NCBI RefSeq assembly: GCF_947502395.1
Contig: NZ_CANMZM010000002.1
Location: 186,001-250,000 of the forward strand
From: an uncultured Erythrobacter sp.
GTDB taxonomy: Bacteria > Pseudomonadota > Alphaproteobacteria > Sphingomonadales > Sphingomonadaceae
Reading direction: 5' to 3'
Length of the DNA stretch: 64,000 bases
Shown piece by piece: positions 18,984-27,474 of this stretch (positions within the stretch are counted from its first letter, which is position 1; every line of letters starts with the position of its first letter). The notes below the pieces were generated by a model, which was given only the letters and a program-made list of their open reading frames with translations, was not told the origin of the DNA and searched no databases. A program made the translations under genes and the position numbers.

Positions 18984-19151
18984 TCTTTTGGTCTTACTCG
19001 TAAAGAAAACAATCGCAAGAGCCCCGGTTGACCGATTGCTGGCACGCACTGAAACGGTTGTCCGACTGCGCATTCAGAGCCAAGACTGTGCCCATATGGC
19101 AACAATATTACGATTTTTGCCAGCCCCCTGATGGATTCGAATACCACTTTC

Positions 19152-19180
19152 TTGACACACTGTAGTCAGCAATCGACCAT
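19152..19180 (+). promoter_or_regulatory. Putative promoter of the 1120-residue TonB receptor gene
   Basis: TTGACA at 19152-19157 is followed 17 bp later by GACCAT at 19175-19180. The -35 is perfect and the -10 is weak, so an activator may be needed. AAGAAGGGA before ATG 19208 serves as ribosome binding site. Confidence 0.4.
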
Positions 19181-19207
19181 AGAGGCAGAACAAAGAAGGG
19201 ACTGTTC

Positions 19208-22200
19208 ATGAAACCTCTCAGAATTTCGGTGCAAGCGCTTTTGCTTGCGGCCACAAGTGCTGTGCCATTCGCAGCATTCGCCCAGGATGTGACTAGCAAT
19301 GGGGCAAATCAGGAACAACCTGAAGAAAACCAAATTGTGGTTACAGGCTCGCGCATCGCCACTGACTCTACAACCTCGTTGCCGAGCCCAGTTCAGGTTA
19401 TTTCAGTTGAGCAACTCCGAAACGCAGGTGAGATTGATATCTCTCAGACGCTGCGTGAAATTCCGGCGTTGCAGGGGTCTGATCCAGCAACACTGTCAGA
19501 TGCCCAAGGCCTTGCCTTGACGGGCGCAAGTACACTTAATCTGCGGCAATTGGGCACAAACAGAACGCTCGTTCTGCAAGACGGTCGTCGTCATGTCCCA
19601 GGGATCGAAGGCACGGCCACTGTTGATGTCGGCTCAATCCCGACAGCTCTGATCTCGGATGTCGAGGTGCTCACGGGTGGTGCATCGGGTGTCTACGGTG
19701 CGGATGCTGTGTCAGGCGTGGTAAACTACAAGTTGCGCACTGGCCGCGATTTTGATGGGATCGAGTATCGCGTCCAAGGCGGTGTTAGCGATGAAGGCGA
19801 CGCGGAAGAGGTCTTTGCCTCCGTCGCAGGCGGCGGCACATTCAGCGACGGACGCGGTAGCGCAGTTCTCGCTTTTGAGTATTCGCACTCGACCTCGATC
19901 CTAAACGGCGATCGCCCTAACTTTGCCGGCCCAGGCTTTTCTTCATTCAATCCCAGCAGCCCGTTCTTGAACGGCATTTTGGGCCTTGATCCAAACGCTG
20001 AGAACGCTTTTGTACCGGATCGCAGGCTGCCTGTTTCAAGCGAAGGCTCTACGATCGCGCTTGACCCAACGCCGTTTGCTTTCCCATTTGGGCAGCTTCT
20101 GTCCTTCGTAACCGACTTTAATCCTGCCTCGGATACGGTTCCGAATATCCCAGGCACCACCATCCCGGTTCTTCAGATCATTGATGCGAGCGGAAACCTT
20201 CGCGCGTTCAATCCGGGCTTCTCAACTGGTGCGTTTAACGCCAGCGGAGGCGACGGGATCTTCATTGGTGAGACGGCACCAGGCCTCACGCTTATCCCTG
20301 AGTTGACTCGCTTTAACGCAGCGGGCGGCGTGGATTACCAGATCACCGACAATCTCACGTTCTTTGCAGATGCGAAGTTCTCATATGTTGAAACAAGCAA
20401 TATCGCGGGTATTCCGTTCTCCGACGATATTCCTATTGCACTCGACAACCCATTTCTCCCTCAAGCGCTGGTGGATCAGATCGCCGTAGTGGACGCGCTC
20501 GGTCCAGATACGCCAAGTATCTTTGTGGCAAGAGACAATGTCGGCTCGGAAATCAACGCTGGGACTGATATTGAACGCACAACCATCCGCGCATCGGGTG
20601 GCCTCCGCTGGGAGTCGCCTGACAACAACATCGCGTTTGAGGCCTCATACACATATGGCCGCACCGATGTGGACGACACAGCGCGCAGTGCACGTTTGAA
20701 TGATCGCTATTTTGCTGCGATTGATGCCTTCGCGCTTACGGCGGCTGAACTTGATGGGACCAACTCGATTGCCGCATTTGGTGCGGGTGGCCCCGGAACG
20801 CTCAACGCCATTCGCAATGGTGAAGACCTCGTAATCGATGCAGGCACTGCCCAGGTCGGTGATATTGTTTGCCGTTCCGAAGTCACGGGCATTCCTTCCC
20901 CTGCAGCTCAGTTCGTTGGCGGTCCGCCCCTCTTCCCAGCAGGGAGCACCATCAATGGAGTTGATGTCAGCGGGCTGACCCGGGCCGTCACCTACCAAAT
21001 TCTTGATGGCCGCTGCGCGCCAATCAACATTCTGGGACCCAATTCGATTGGAGGAGCAGGCGCGGCCTTTGCGTTCTCTGATCTGCTGGACGTGACGACC
21101 ATTGAGCAGCAACAGTTCCTTGCCGTTCTTTCTGGTGACACTGGGCATTTCTTTGAGTTGCCAGGCGGACCGGTCGGCTTTGCCGCCGGTTTTGAGTATC
21201 GTCGCGACGATTCTCAGTTCACGCCGGATTCATTCTTCCAGATCGAAGGCGACGTCGTAACCAACAATTCCGTAATCATCAGTCCTTCGCCCACCGATGG
21301 ACAAGGCATTACTGTCTATGAGGGCTTTGGTGAACTCAGGCTACCACTTCTGGCCGATATGCCATATGTCGAATTGCTCGAATTCTCGGCAACGGGCCGA
21401 TACTCGGATTACAACACGATTGGCAGCACTGAGACCTATTCATTCGGCGCGATCTACAGCCCAGTTGAATGGCTGACGTTCCGCGGAACGTTTTCAAGAG
21501 CAATCCGTGCGCCAAACATTGGTGAGCTTTTTGGTCCGCAACAGGCCGCATTCATTGGAGTGGACGCCGATCCGTGCGATGATGGTAACATCAACAATGG
21601 TAGTGCGAACCGCCCAACTAACTGCGCTGAGTTCGTAGCAGCAGGATTTGACTCCTCGGACTTCCTGACTGCGTTTGTTACCGGCACGACAGGAGGCAAC
21701 CCGAACCTGATCGAAGAAACCTCAGACAGCTTCACAGTTGGCGGTATCTTCCAACCTCAGGGAGTATTTGGGGGTGCACTCGATGGTCTCGTTGTGATTG
21801 CCGACTATTACGACATCGAAATTGACGATGCCGTTGGAAGCCTAACCGGCGCTGAAATCGCCGAGGCATGTGTCGATCTGCCTTCTACGGACAACCAGTT
21901 CTGTGGCGCAATTCAACGCGATCCGAACAATGGTGGGGCCATCTCCGGCTTCACCTCCGGCAACATCAATCTTGCCTTCTTAAGAGCACGCGGCATCGAC
22001 TTCGAAGTCCGCTATGAGTTCGATGCTCCGTTCGGAAACGGTGATTGGGGCGTGTTCCAATTAAACGCAGCTGGGTCGCATTTCATTGAGCGCTTCACCG
22101 AGAGTGATCCGGTGATCGGTGAGACGATCGCGGCTGAAACCGATCCGGTTCAGCAAGAATTGTTGATCAAGGATCAGGCAACGGTTAGCGATCTTCTTGG

Positions 22201-22570
22201 TGTCATTGGCAACCCGGATTGGATCGTCAATTTCGGTCTCAATTGGCAGCACGACAACTGGTCGGTTGGTTGGCGGACTCGCTTCGAAGACAATGCGTTG
22301 CAGCGTTCGAACGCTGACAGCACCGACGTTGAGATCGTGAATGGTGCGGTTGTCGTTTCGGAGAACACGGGCCTTCTCGATCCATCGCAGTTCCGTACTG
22401 GCGATGCGTTCGAGCATGATTTCAACTTCACCTATGATGTGCTGGACAACGTCCAGGTGTTTGGCGGCATCAACAATGTGTTCGATCGAGAGCCATTCCT
22501 TGGCAGCCTTGCACGTCCGGTAAGCCCACGTGGTCGCTTCTTCTTCCTTGGCGTCTCAGGCGACTTCTAA
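19208..22570 (+). CDS. Large TonB-dependent outer-membrane receptor
   Basis: 1120 residues. A signal peptide (LRISVQALLLAATSAVPFAAFAQ) precedes a TonB-box-like stretch (EENQIVVTGSRIA) and a plug domain (SPVQVISVEQLRNAGEIDISQTLREIPAL, then LRQLGTNRTLVLQDGRRHVPG and VEVLTGGASGVYGADAVSGVVNYKL). A 22-strand beta-barrel with long loops follows, ending in the aromatic signature FFFLGVSGDF. At 1120 residues it is longer than siderophore receptors (about 700) and matches the oligosaccharide/peptide-type receptors common in Sphingomonadales. The ligand is unknown. It is divergent from the M14 peptidase gene, so a peptide ligand is a reasonable guess. A strong terminator follows 20 bp downstream. Confidence 0.93.
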   Translation: MKPLRISVQALLLAATSAVPFAAFAQDVTSNGANQEQPEENQIVVTGSRIATDSTTSLPSPVQVISVEQLRNAGEIDISQTLREIPALQGSDPATLSDAQGLALTGASTLNLRQLGTNRTLVLQDGRRHVPGIEGTATVDVGSIPTALISDVEVLTGGASGVYGADAVSGVVNYKLRTGRDFDGIEYRVQGGVSDEGDAEEVFASVAGGGTFSDGRGSAVLAFEYSHSTSILNGDRPNFAGPGFSSFNPSSPFLNGILGLDPNAENAFVPDRRLPVSSEGSTIALDPTPFAFPFGQLLSFVTDFNPASDTVPNIPGTTIPVLQIIDASGNLRAFNPGFSTGAFNASGGDGIFIGETAPGLTLIPELTRFNAAGGVDYQITDNLTFFADAKFSYVETSNIAGIPFSDDIPIALDNPFLPQALVDQIAVVDALGPDTPSIFVARDNVGSEINAGTDIERTTIRASGGLRWESPDNNIAFEASYTYGRTDVDDTARSARLNDRYFAAIDAFALTAAELDGTNSIAAFGAGGPGTLNAIRNGEDLVIDAGTAQVGDIVCRSEVTGIPSPAAQFVGGPPLFPAGSTINGVDVSGLTRAVTYQILDGRCAPINILGPNSIGGAGAAFAFSDLLDVTTIEQQQFLAVLSGDTGHFFELPGGPVGFAAGFEYRRDDSQFTPDSFFQIEGDVVTNNSVIISPSPTDGQGITVYEGFGELRLPLLADMPYVELLEFSATGRYSDYNTIGSTETYSFGAIYSPVEWLTFRGTFSRAIRAPNIGELFGPQQAAFIGVDADPCDDGNINNGSANRPTNCAEFVAAGFDSSDFLTAFVTGTTGGNPNLIEETSDSFTVGGIFQPQGVFGGALDGLVVIADYYDIEIDDAVGSLTGAEIAEACVDLPSTDNQFCGAIQRDPNNGGAISGFTSGNINLAFLRARGIDFEVRYEFDAPFGNGDWGVFQLNAAGSHFIERFTESDPVIGETIAAETDPVQQELLIKDQATVSDLLGVIGNPDWIVNFGLNWQHDNWSVGWRTRFEDNALQRSNADSTDVEIVNGAVVVSENTGLLDPSQFRTGDAFEHDFNFTYDVLDNVQVFGGINNVFDREPFLGSLARPVSPRGRFFFLGVSGDF

Positions 22571-22589
22571 GCTCAATATTGAACCAAAC

Positions 22590-22627
22590 AAAAGGGGCGC
22601 GAAGGTCTGACCTTCGCGCCCCTTTTA
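22590..22627. terminator. Bidirectional Rho-independent terminator
   Basis: A perfect 12-bp stem GGGGCGCGAAGG / CCTTCGCGCCCC with a TCTGA loop is flanked by AAAA on the left and TTTT on the right. It can end the TonB receptor transcript on the plus strand and the VOC/hppD transcript on the minus strand. Confidence 0.9.
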
Positions 22628-22653
22628 TTCATCTTGTTGAGACTGCAAATCGC

Positions 22654-23226
22654 TTAGGCATTACCGTGCTCCTTGTGGGCAATCTCGTGCAGCCAATCGG
22701 CATGGCGCGGCGCGGTCTTGGTCTCGCTCCATTCGTCCAGCATCACAGGTGCGACGCGCTTGAGCTCGGCGTATTGCTCATCGGTGCCAATGTCTGCGGC
22801 GAGTTCGACGCGGTGACCGTTGGGATCGAAGAAGTAGATCGACTTGAAGATGCCGTGGTGGGTCGGGCCTAACACGTCGATGCCCTCGCCCTCGATATGG
22901 GCTTTGGCGGCGAGAAGTTCTTCCTCAGAGCCGACCTTGAAAGCGAAGTGTTGAACCCATTGAGGGGTGTTCTCATCACGGCCCATTTCGGGCTGGTTGG
23001 GAAGCTCGAAGAAGGCAAGGATATTGCCGTTCCCCGCGTCGAGGAACACATGCATATAGGGATCATACGCGCCGGTCGAAGGCACATGATCCTCCGCAAA
23101 GGCAGTGGTGTAGTCCATGCCAAGCACGCGACCGTACCACTCGACGGTCTCCTTAGCGTCTTTGCAGCGAAGCGCTGTGTGGTGGACACCTGCGAGTTTA
23201 ACGGGGTGGGTCCCAGAAACACTCAC
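22654..23226 (-). CDS. VOC-family (glyoxalase/dioxygenase-like) protein downstream of hppD
   Basis: 190 residues from GTG 23226, which overlaps the hppD stop (GTGA), so translation is coupled. One vicinal oxygen chelate domain: [25 protein letters not shown] at the start, VQHFAFKV in the middle and [17 protein letters not shown] near the end. His and Glu residues are placed to bind a metal. The C-terminal ~45 residues ([21 protein letters not shown]) are an extra helical tail. Being coupled to hppD it probably acts on tyrosine or a related aromatic catabolite, but its exact reaction is not readable. Confidence 0.88.
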   Translation of the reverse strand: MSVSGTHPVKLAGVHHTALRCKDAKETVEWYGRVLGMDYTTAFAEDHVPSTGAYDPYMHVFLDAGNGNILAFFELPNQPEMGRDENTPQWVQHFAFKVGSEEELLAAKAHIEGEGIDVLGPTHHGIFKSIYFFDPNGHRVELAADIGTDEQYAELKRVAPVMLDEWSETKTAPRHADWLHEIAHKEHGNA

Positions 23227-24344
23227 TGCGCCGGCTCCTCTTCGACGTTGAGCACACCGCGCGCAACTTGGTCACGCTCGATGCTCTCAAACAGCGCTTT
23301 GAAGTTGCCTTCACCAAAGCCGTCTTTGTAGTCGCCTACGCGCTGGATAAACTCGAAGAACACAGGGCCAATGCGCGGTTCTGCGAAGATTTGGAGAAGG
23401 AGACGTGGTGCGCCGCCTTCAGTGGCGCCATCAAGCAGGATGCCGCGAGACTTGAGCGCTGCTTCATCACGGCCGTGGCCGGGAAGACGCTCTGACAGCA
23501 TCTCGTAATATGTCTCTGGCGGCGCGGTCATGAACGGCACGTCGAGCTTCTTGAGGCGGTCCCATGCGGCAACGATATCGTCGCAGATGAGCGCGATGTG
23601 CTGAATGCCCTCGCCATTGTATTCGCGCAGGTACTCTTCGATCTGACCCTTGCCGTTCTCGCCCTCCTCATTGAGCGGGATGCGGATCTTGCCGTCGGGC
23701 GCGGTCAGCGCTTTTGAGGTGAGGCCGGTGTACTCGCCCTTAATGTCGAAGTAGCGGATTTCCTGGAAGTTGAAGAGCTTCTCATAGAAGTCGGCCCAAT
23801 AGGCCATGCGCCCGCCATAGACGTTGTGGGTGAGGTGATCGATCAGCTGGAAGCCGCAACCTTCTGGGTGCTTGTCGACGCCGGGGAGGTACTCGAAGTC
23901 GATGTCATAGATAGACAGCCCCTCGCCTGCTTCGTCCGCATAACGATCAACGAAGTAAAGGATCGAGCCGCCAATGCCGCGGATCGCCGGAATGCTGAGC
24001 TCCATCGGGCCGGGAGCATTGGCGACAGGCTCTGCGCCTTGTTCGAGGACGTGAGAATAAGCCTTGGCCGCATCGCGGACGCGGAACGCCATGCCGCAGG
24101 CGCCTGGACCATGCTCGCGCGCAAAGTACCATGCAGCGGATTTGGGCTCATAATTCACCACAAGGTTGATCCCGCCCTGACGCCACAAAGCCACGTCTTT
24201 CGAGCGGTGATTGGCGATGTGAGTGAAGCCCATGCTCTCAAAAACCGGCTCCAGCATACCTTTTTCAGAGGCGGAGAATTCGACGAATTCAAAGCCGTCG
24301 AGGCCAGCGGGGTTTTCGAACAAATCACCTGGGTGGAGGGTCAT
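23223..24344 (-). CDS. hppD: 4-hydroxyphenylpyruvate dioxygenase
   Basis: 373 residues, the usual length for bacterial HPPD. Iron ligands are visible: [13 protein letters not shown] (His), [11 protein letters not shown] (His) and PVFFEFIQR (Glu). It converts 4-hydroxyphenylpyruvate to homogentisate, the second step of tyrosine catabolism, in the cytosol. A good sigma70 promoter lies upstream on the minus strand with a palindrome over the transcription start. The homogentisate dioxygenase and fumarylacetoacetase genes are not adjacent. It is co-translated with a VOC protein and faces another VOC gene across a 148-bp shared promoter region. Confidence 0.96.
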   Translation of the reverse strand: MTLHPGDLFENPAGLDGFEFVEFSASEKGMLEPVFESMGFTHIANHRSKDVALWRQGGINLVVNYEPKSAAWYFAREHGPGACGMAFRVRDAAKAYSHVLEQGAEPVANAPGPMELSIPAIRGIGGSILYFVDRYADEAGEGLSIYDIDFEYLPGVDKHPEGCGFQLIDHLTHNVYGGRMAYWADFYEKLFNFQEIRYFDIKGEYTGLTSKALTAPDGKIRIPLNEEGENGKGQIEEYLREYNGEGIQHIALICDDIVAAWDRLKKLDVPFMTAPPETYYEMLSERLPGHGRDEAALKSRGILLDGATEGGAPRLLLQIFAEPRIGPVFFEFIQRVGDYKDGFGEGNFKALFESIERDQVARGVLNVEEEPAQ

Positions 24345-24396
24345 GAGTTTGTACCTTTGATTGAGAATATAGAGCCGAGGGACCGTGCCCTCAATT

Positions 24397-24414
24397 TAGT
24401 TTCTTTTGAAACTA
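24397..24414. promoter_or_regulatory. Palindromic operator at the hppD promoter
   Basis: TAGTTTC-TTTT-GAAACTA is a perfect 7-bp inverted repeat with a 4-bp spacer. It starts within the -10 and covers the expected transcription start of hppD, the position for a repressor. The binding protein is not encoded next to it. Confidence 0.6.
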
Positions 24415-24441
24415 TCTAACTGGAGAGGGCTCATTTGTCAA
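24413..24441 (-). promoter_or_regulatory. hppD: Sigma70 promoter of hppD
   Basis: On the minus strand TTGACA (24441-24436) and TAGATA (24418-24413) are separated by exactly 17 bp. A start near 24406 would give a leader of about 60 bases before ATG 24344. Confidence 0.7.
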
Positions 24442-24492
24442 TTGAACCAAGCAGGCTTTGCGTGCAGGATTGCCGCAAGAGGTGAGAGAGAG

Positions 24493-25026
24493 ATGATCAA
24501 GACCAAAGGAATCAATCACATCGCGCTGGTGTGCCGCGATATGGAGGAGACGGTGAAATTCTACACCGAGGTCCTTCAAATGCCGCTGTTCAAGACGGTC
24601 GAGCTTCCGGACGGCGGTCAACACTTCTTTTTCGATTGCGGCGGCGGCAATGCGGTGGCGTTCTTCTGGTGGGTCGATGGACCGCCTGCGGCTCCCGGTA
24701 TCGCCTCGGTCAAATCTTTCCCTTACGATGCAAAGACGGCGGTGGGCTCGATGAACCATTTGGCGTTCGACATGGAAGAGAGCGAGCTTGAAGCCGCACT
24801 CGACCGGCTTGAGGAAGCAGGCGTTGAGCACACCCATGCGGTGATCAATCACGATGACAGCAAGATGGGCATGACGCAGCAAATGCATGAGGGTGTCTTT
24901 GTGCGCAGCGTTTATTTCACCGATCCCAATGGCATCATGTTGGAATTTGCGGCGACCACCAAAACCTTCGGCCCCGAAGACATCGCGCACAAGCCGGCCA
25001 CTGCCGCCGACCGAGTGGAGGCGTAG
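24493..25026 (+). CDS. VOC-family protein
   Basis: 177 residues from ATG 24493, preceded by the purine-rich GAGGTGAGAGAG; the track start at 24406 lies in the hppD promoter. One VOC domain: GINHIALVCRDMEETVKFYTEVLQM, SMNHLAFDMEESELEAALDRLEEAG and VRSVYFTDPNGIMLEFAAT give the typical His, His and Glu metal positions. It is divergent from hppD and 3 bp upstream of a carboxymuconolactone decarboxylase-like gene. The pair may act on an aromatic-derived intermediate; the substrate cannot be told from sequence. Confidence 0.88.
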   Translation: MIKTKGINHIALVCRDMEETVKFYTEVLQMPLFKTVELPDGGQHFFFDCGGGNAVAFFWWVDGPPAAPGIASVKSFPYDAKTAVGSMNHLAFDMEESELEAALDRLEEAGVEHTHAVINHDDSKMGMTQQMHEGVFVRSVYFTDPNGIMLEFAATTKTFGPEDIAHKPATAADRVEA

Positions 25027-25029
25027 AAC

Positions 25030-25674
25030 ATGCCTAGACTGCGCGAAGTCCCCAAGGCTGAAGCCGACGGTAGCATTCTCCCGCTTTATCAGCTCCTATT
25101 CGGAGATCGCGACCCGGTCGCTGAGCCCGGCACCGCCACAGGCACCCCCGGCGATTGGTGGACAGTTTTCGCCAATTCACCTGAGACCTTGGCGCACGCG
25201 GCCCAAGGGTTTGCCTATTACCGCTCACCAAAGCGCAAACTCGACCCAACCTTGCGCGAGCTCGGGCAAACATGGGCTGGTTGGGCCACAGGCAGCCGGT
25301 TTGTCTTCTCGCAGCACTGCAAGTCCCTTCGCGGCCTTGCCTATCCCGAAGAGAAGATCGAGGCCCTCCCCACTTGGCAAACGGCCACATGCTACACCGC
25401 GAAAGAGCGCCTTGTGCTCGCCTATGCCGACCGCCTTGTTGTGCACCAAGGGCGCGTGCCCGATGCGCTTTTCGATGCGCTGAAGGCCGAGTTTTCCGAT
25501 GAGGAGATCATGGAGCTCACCTACACAACGTGCATGTATCTTATGCATGCAGTGATGAGCCGCGCGCTTCGCACAGAGTTCGATGATCGCGATGACCCCA
25601 TCACCGAAGTGCCAGCGCCCGAAGGCTTTGATGCGCTCGATTTCCTAGGCGGGAACCGGGACAAGAAGGACTAG
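25030..25674 (+). CDS. Carboxymuconolactone decarboxylase (AhpD-like) family protein
   Basis: 214 residues. The helical CMD core includes LRELGQTWAGWATGSRFVFSQHCKSLRG, where FVFSQHCK resembles the catalytic region of the family but lacks the CxxC pair of peroxidase-type AhpD. ERLVLAYADRLVVHQGRVPDALFDAL and FSDEEIMELTYTTCMYLMHAVMSRAL are typical CMD helices. It begins 3 bp after the VOC stop and so belongs to the same transcript. It could be a lactone decarboxylase or isomerase in aromatic breakdown. Confidence 0.85.
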   Translation: MPRLREVPKAEADGSILPLYQLLFGDRDPVAEPGTATGTPGDWWTVFANSPETLAHAAQGFAYYRSPKRKLDPTLRELGQTWAGWATGSRFVFSQHCKSLRGLAYPEEKIEALPTWQTATCYTAKERLVLAYADRLVVHQGRVPDALFDALKAEFSDEEIMELTYTTCMYLMHAVMSRALRTEFDDRDDPITEVPAPEGFDALDFLGGNRDKKD

Positions 25675-26070
25675 GCGCTAAGTCCCCTATCTCTGCCCAC
25701 CGAGAAGGGAGGGGGATAGAATTTGCCACCAATCGACCAGCGTCTAATCACGGCCGAGCAGTTCGTAGTTTTGGTCGTTTATTGGCCCGATTGTCGCCTG
25801 TGCGGCCAACCGATCGAAGCCCAAAAGCCTTCATTCCGCTTGCGACCCACCTTCGGACACTAGGCGTCACGCAACCATGACGCATGATTATCGATGCGGT
25901 TATGATGTCGGCGGAGTTGTTCCTCACCTCCTATTCGAGGTATCCAAAGGAACGAACCAGCGTGACTAGAAAGACATTCACCAGAGGCTTGTGTCAATCG
26001 GATCTGCGAAGACCAAGCTTCATTCTCAAAAACCGAAGTTTTCGAAAGAGTGCAAATTAATTCCTTTTAA

Positions 26071-26088
26071 CTATTGATATATACATAG
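26071..26088. promoter_or_regulatory. TetR regulon operator copy 1 (upstream of alcohol dehydrogenase)
   Basis: CTATTGATATATACATAG differs from the copy at 29546-29563 by one base. It lies 115 bp before the dehydrogenase start. Confidence 0.55.
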
Positions 26089-26111
26089 GTGATATCTAGA
26101 TGCTCCGGCGA

Positions 26112-26127
26112 GACAGCAATTGCTGTC
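26112..26127. promoter_or_regulatory. Perfect 16-bp palindrome upstream of alcohol dehydrogenase
   Basis: GACAGCAATTGCTGTC is fully self-complementary and sits between the TetR-type site and the dehydrogenase start. It could be a second operator or an mRNA hairpin. No other copy was noticed. Confidence 0.4.
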
Positions 26128-26202
26128 CATTTTAAGATTCGGACGCTCTCAGATTTGGCCTGCAATTCAGGCAAGGGGTCCAAACTGAAGGATTAGAAAG
26201 CG

Positions 26203-27288
26203 ATGTTAGGCACTTATTATCACGATCGCGGCCAAGTCAGAGTTGGCAACATCCCCGAGCCGCAACTGATTCAAGACAATGACGCAATCGTTCGCGTCAC
26301 TCTCGCCGGAATTTGCGGCGCTGACCTGGATTTCGTGAACAACGGCCCAGAAGCGGGCGTTATGCAGGGCATGCGCCTTGGTCACGAATTCGTCGGCGTT
26401 GTCGAAGCGGTCGGCAAGGACGTCACCAATGTGAAGGTCGGTGACCGCGTGGTCGCATCGGCCATGTTCGTTGATGGCGAGTGCCACTTCTGCAAGCGCG
26501 ACTTTAACTCATCCTGCGAACATGGCGGCCTCTTCGGTTCACCAATGTTTGTCGAGCATGGCGGCAACGACATTCAAGGCGGCCAGTCTGAATATGTCCG
26601 CGTCCCTTACGCCAACTCCACTTTGTTCACCCTGCCAGAGGGCCTGGCAACCGGCGCAGAAGATGCCCGCGCACTACCGCTCGCAGACAATTTCGCGACT
26701 GGATATCACGGTGCATTGAACGCCAATATCCAGGAAGGCGGCACAGTTGTCGTGATTGGCGACGGCGCGGTTGGTCAGAGCGCGGTTCTGGCCAGCAGCA
26801 AGCTGTTCAATCCAGAACAAGTCATCCACGTTGGCCGTCACGATGGCCGTCTGGGTTTCAGCCGCAACAAGGCCGGCGCGACCCACACCGTCAACGGCAA
26901 GACCGGCGATCCAGTTGAATTCGTCAAGGAATTGACCGGCGGATATGGCGCGCTCTCGATCATTGATACGGTCGGCAATCAAGCCTCGCTCCAGCAAACA
27001 CTCGATATGGCGCAAGCCGGCGGCAAGATCAGTGTTTTGGGCTTTGGCCACTTGTTTGCACCGGTTGATCAGCCTTACTCAGCCTCGCTGTTTCGCAATC
27101 TCACCATTCACACTGGCGTTGTGAATGTGCCCGCGTACATGCGTACTCTGCTGCCTCTGGTTGAGGCTGGGAAGATTGATCCAAGCATTATCTTCACTGA
27201 CATTCTGCCGCTCGCAGATGCAGCCGAAGGTTACGACCGAATGCTGATGCGCACTGATGGAACGATCAAGGTTGCCTTGAAGAACTAG
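26203..27288 (+). CDS. Zinc-dependent alcohol dehydrogenase family protein
   Basis: 361 residues, medium-chain dehydrogenase fold. The catalytic zinc region is LAGICGADLDFV with GHEFVGVVEAVG; a structural-zinc-like loop GECHFCKRDFNSSCEHG has three of the usual four cysteines. The Rossmann segment TVVVIGDGAVGQSAVLASS binds NAD(P). Predicted to oxidise an alcohol or reduce an aldehyde or ketone. An operator matching that of the TetR gene lies upstream, so it likely belongs to the same detoxification regulon as the old yellow enzyme next to it. Confidence 0.92.
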   Translation: MLGTYYHDRGQVRVGNIPEPQLIQDNDAIVRVTLAGICGADLDFVNNGPEAGVMQGMRLGHEFVGVVEAVGKDVTNVKVGDRVVASAMFVDGECHFCKRDFNSSCEHGGLFGSPMFVEHGGNDIQGGQSEYVRVPYANSTLFTLPEGLATGAEDARALPLADNFATGYHGALNANIQEGGTVVVIGDGAVGQSAVLASSKLFNPEQVIHVGRHDGRLGFSRNKAGATHTVNGKTGDPVEFVKELTGGYGALSIIDTVGNQASLQQTLDMAQAGGKISVLGFGHLFAPVDQPYSASLFRNLTIHTGVVNVPAYMRTLLPLVEAGKIDPSIIFTDILPLADAAEGYDRMLMRTDGTIKVALKN

Positions 27289-27373
27289 GCCACCGCTGTC
27301 GATCCGGCATTGTGGAATTGGGGCGGCTTAGCGGCCACCTTAGCTGCCGCCGCTTGAGGTCGCCCTGAAATAC

Positions 27374-27391
27374 CTATTTATATATAGATAC
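27374..27391. promoter_or_regulatory. TetR regulon operator copy 2 (upstream of old yellow enzyme), overlapping a promoter
   Basis: CTATTTATATATAGATAC matches the copy at 29546-29563 in 16 of 18 positions. A candidate promoter TTGAGG (27354-27359), 17 bp, TTTATA (27377-27382) has its -10 inside the site. Confidence 0.6.
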
Positions 27392-27474
27392 TTTGCAATC
27401 CTACGACCACCTCAAGCTTCCCCCTCCTCCCGAAGAAGACTTCCCCAAAACCTAGCAAAGAAAGCACCCCTCTT

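Larger units (their letters stand above)
25675..26202. other. Long intergenic regulatory region upstream of the zinc alcohol dehydrogenase
   Basis: About 530 bp without a gene. It holds a TetR-type site at 26071-26088 and a perfect 16-bp palindrome GACAGCAATTGCTGTC at 26112-26127. The first 200 bp contain no frame I recognise. Confidence 0.5.

Noticed and set aside
20645-21148. Minus-strand ORF of 167 residues
   Set aside because: Shadow of the large TonB receptor gene.
27331-27355. GGCGGC...GCCGCC dyad after the alcohol dehydrogenase as terminator
   Set aside because: Long loop and no T-run; the evidence is too weak to list it as a feature.
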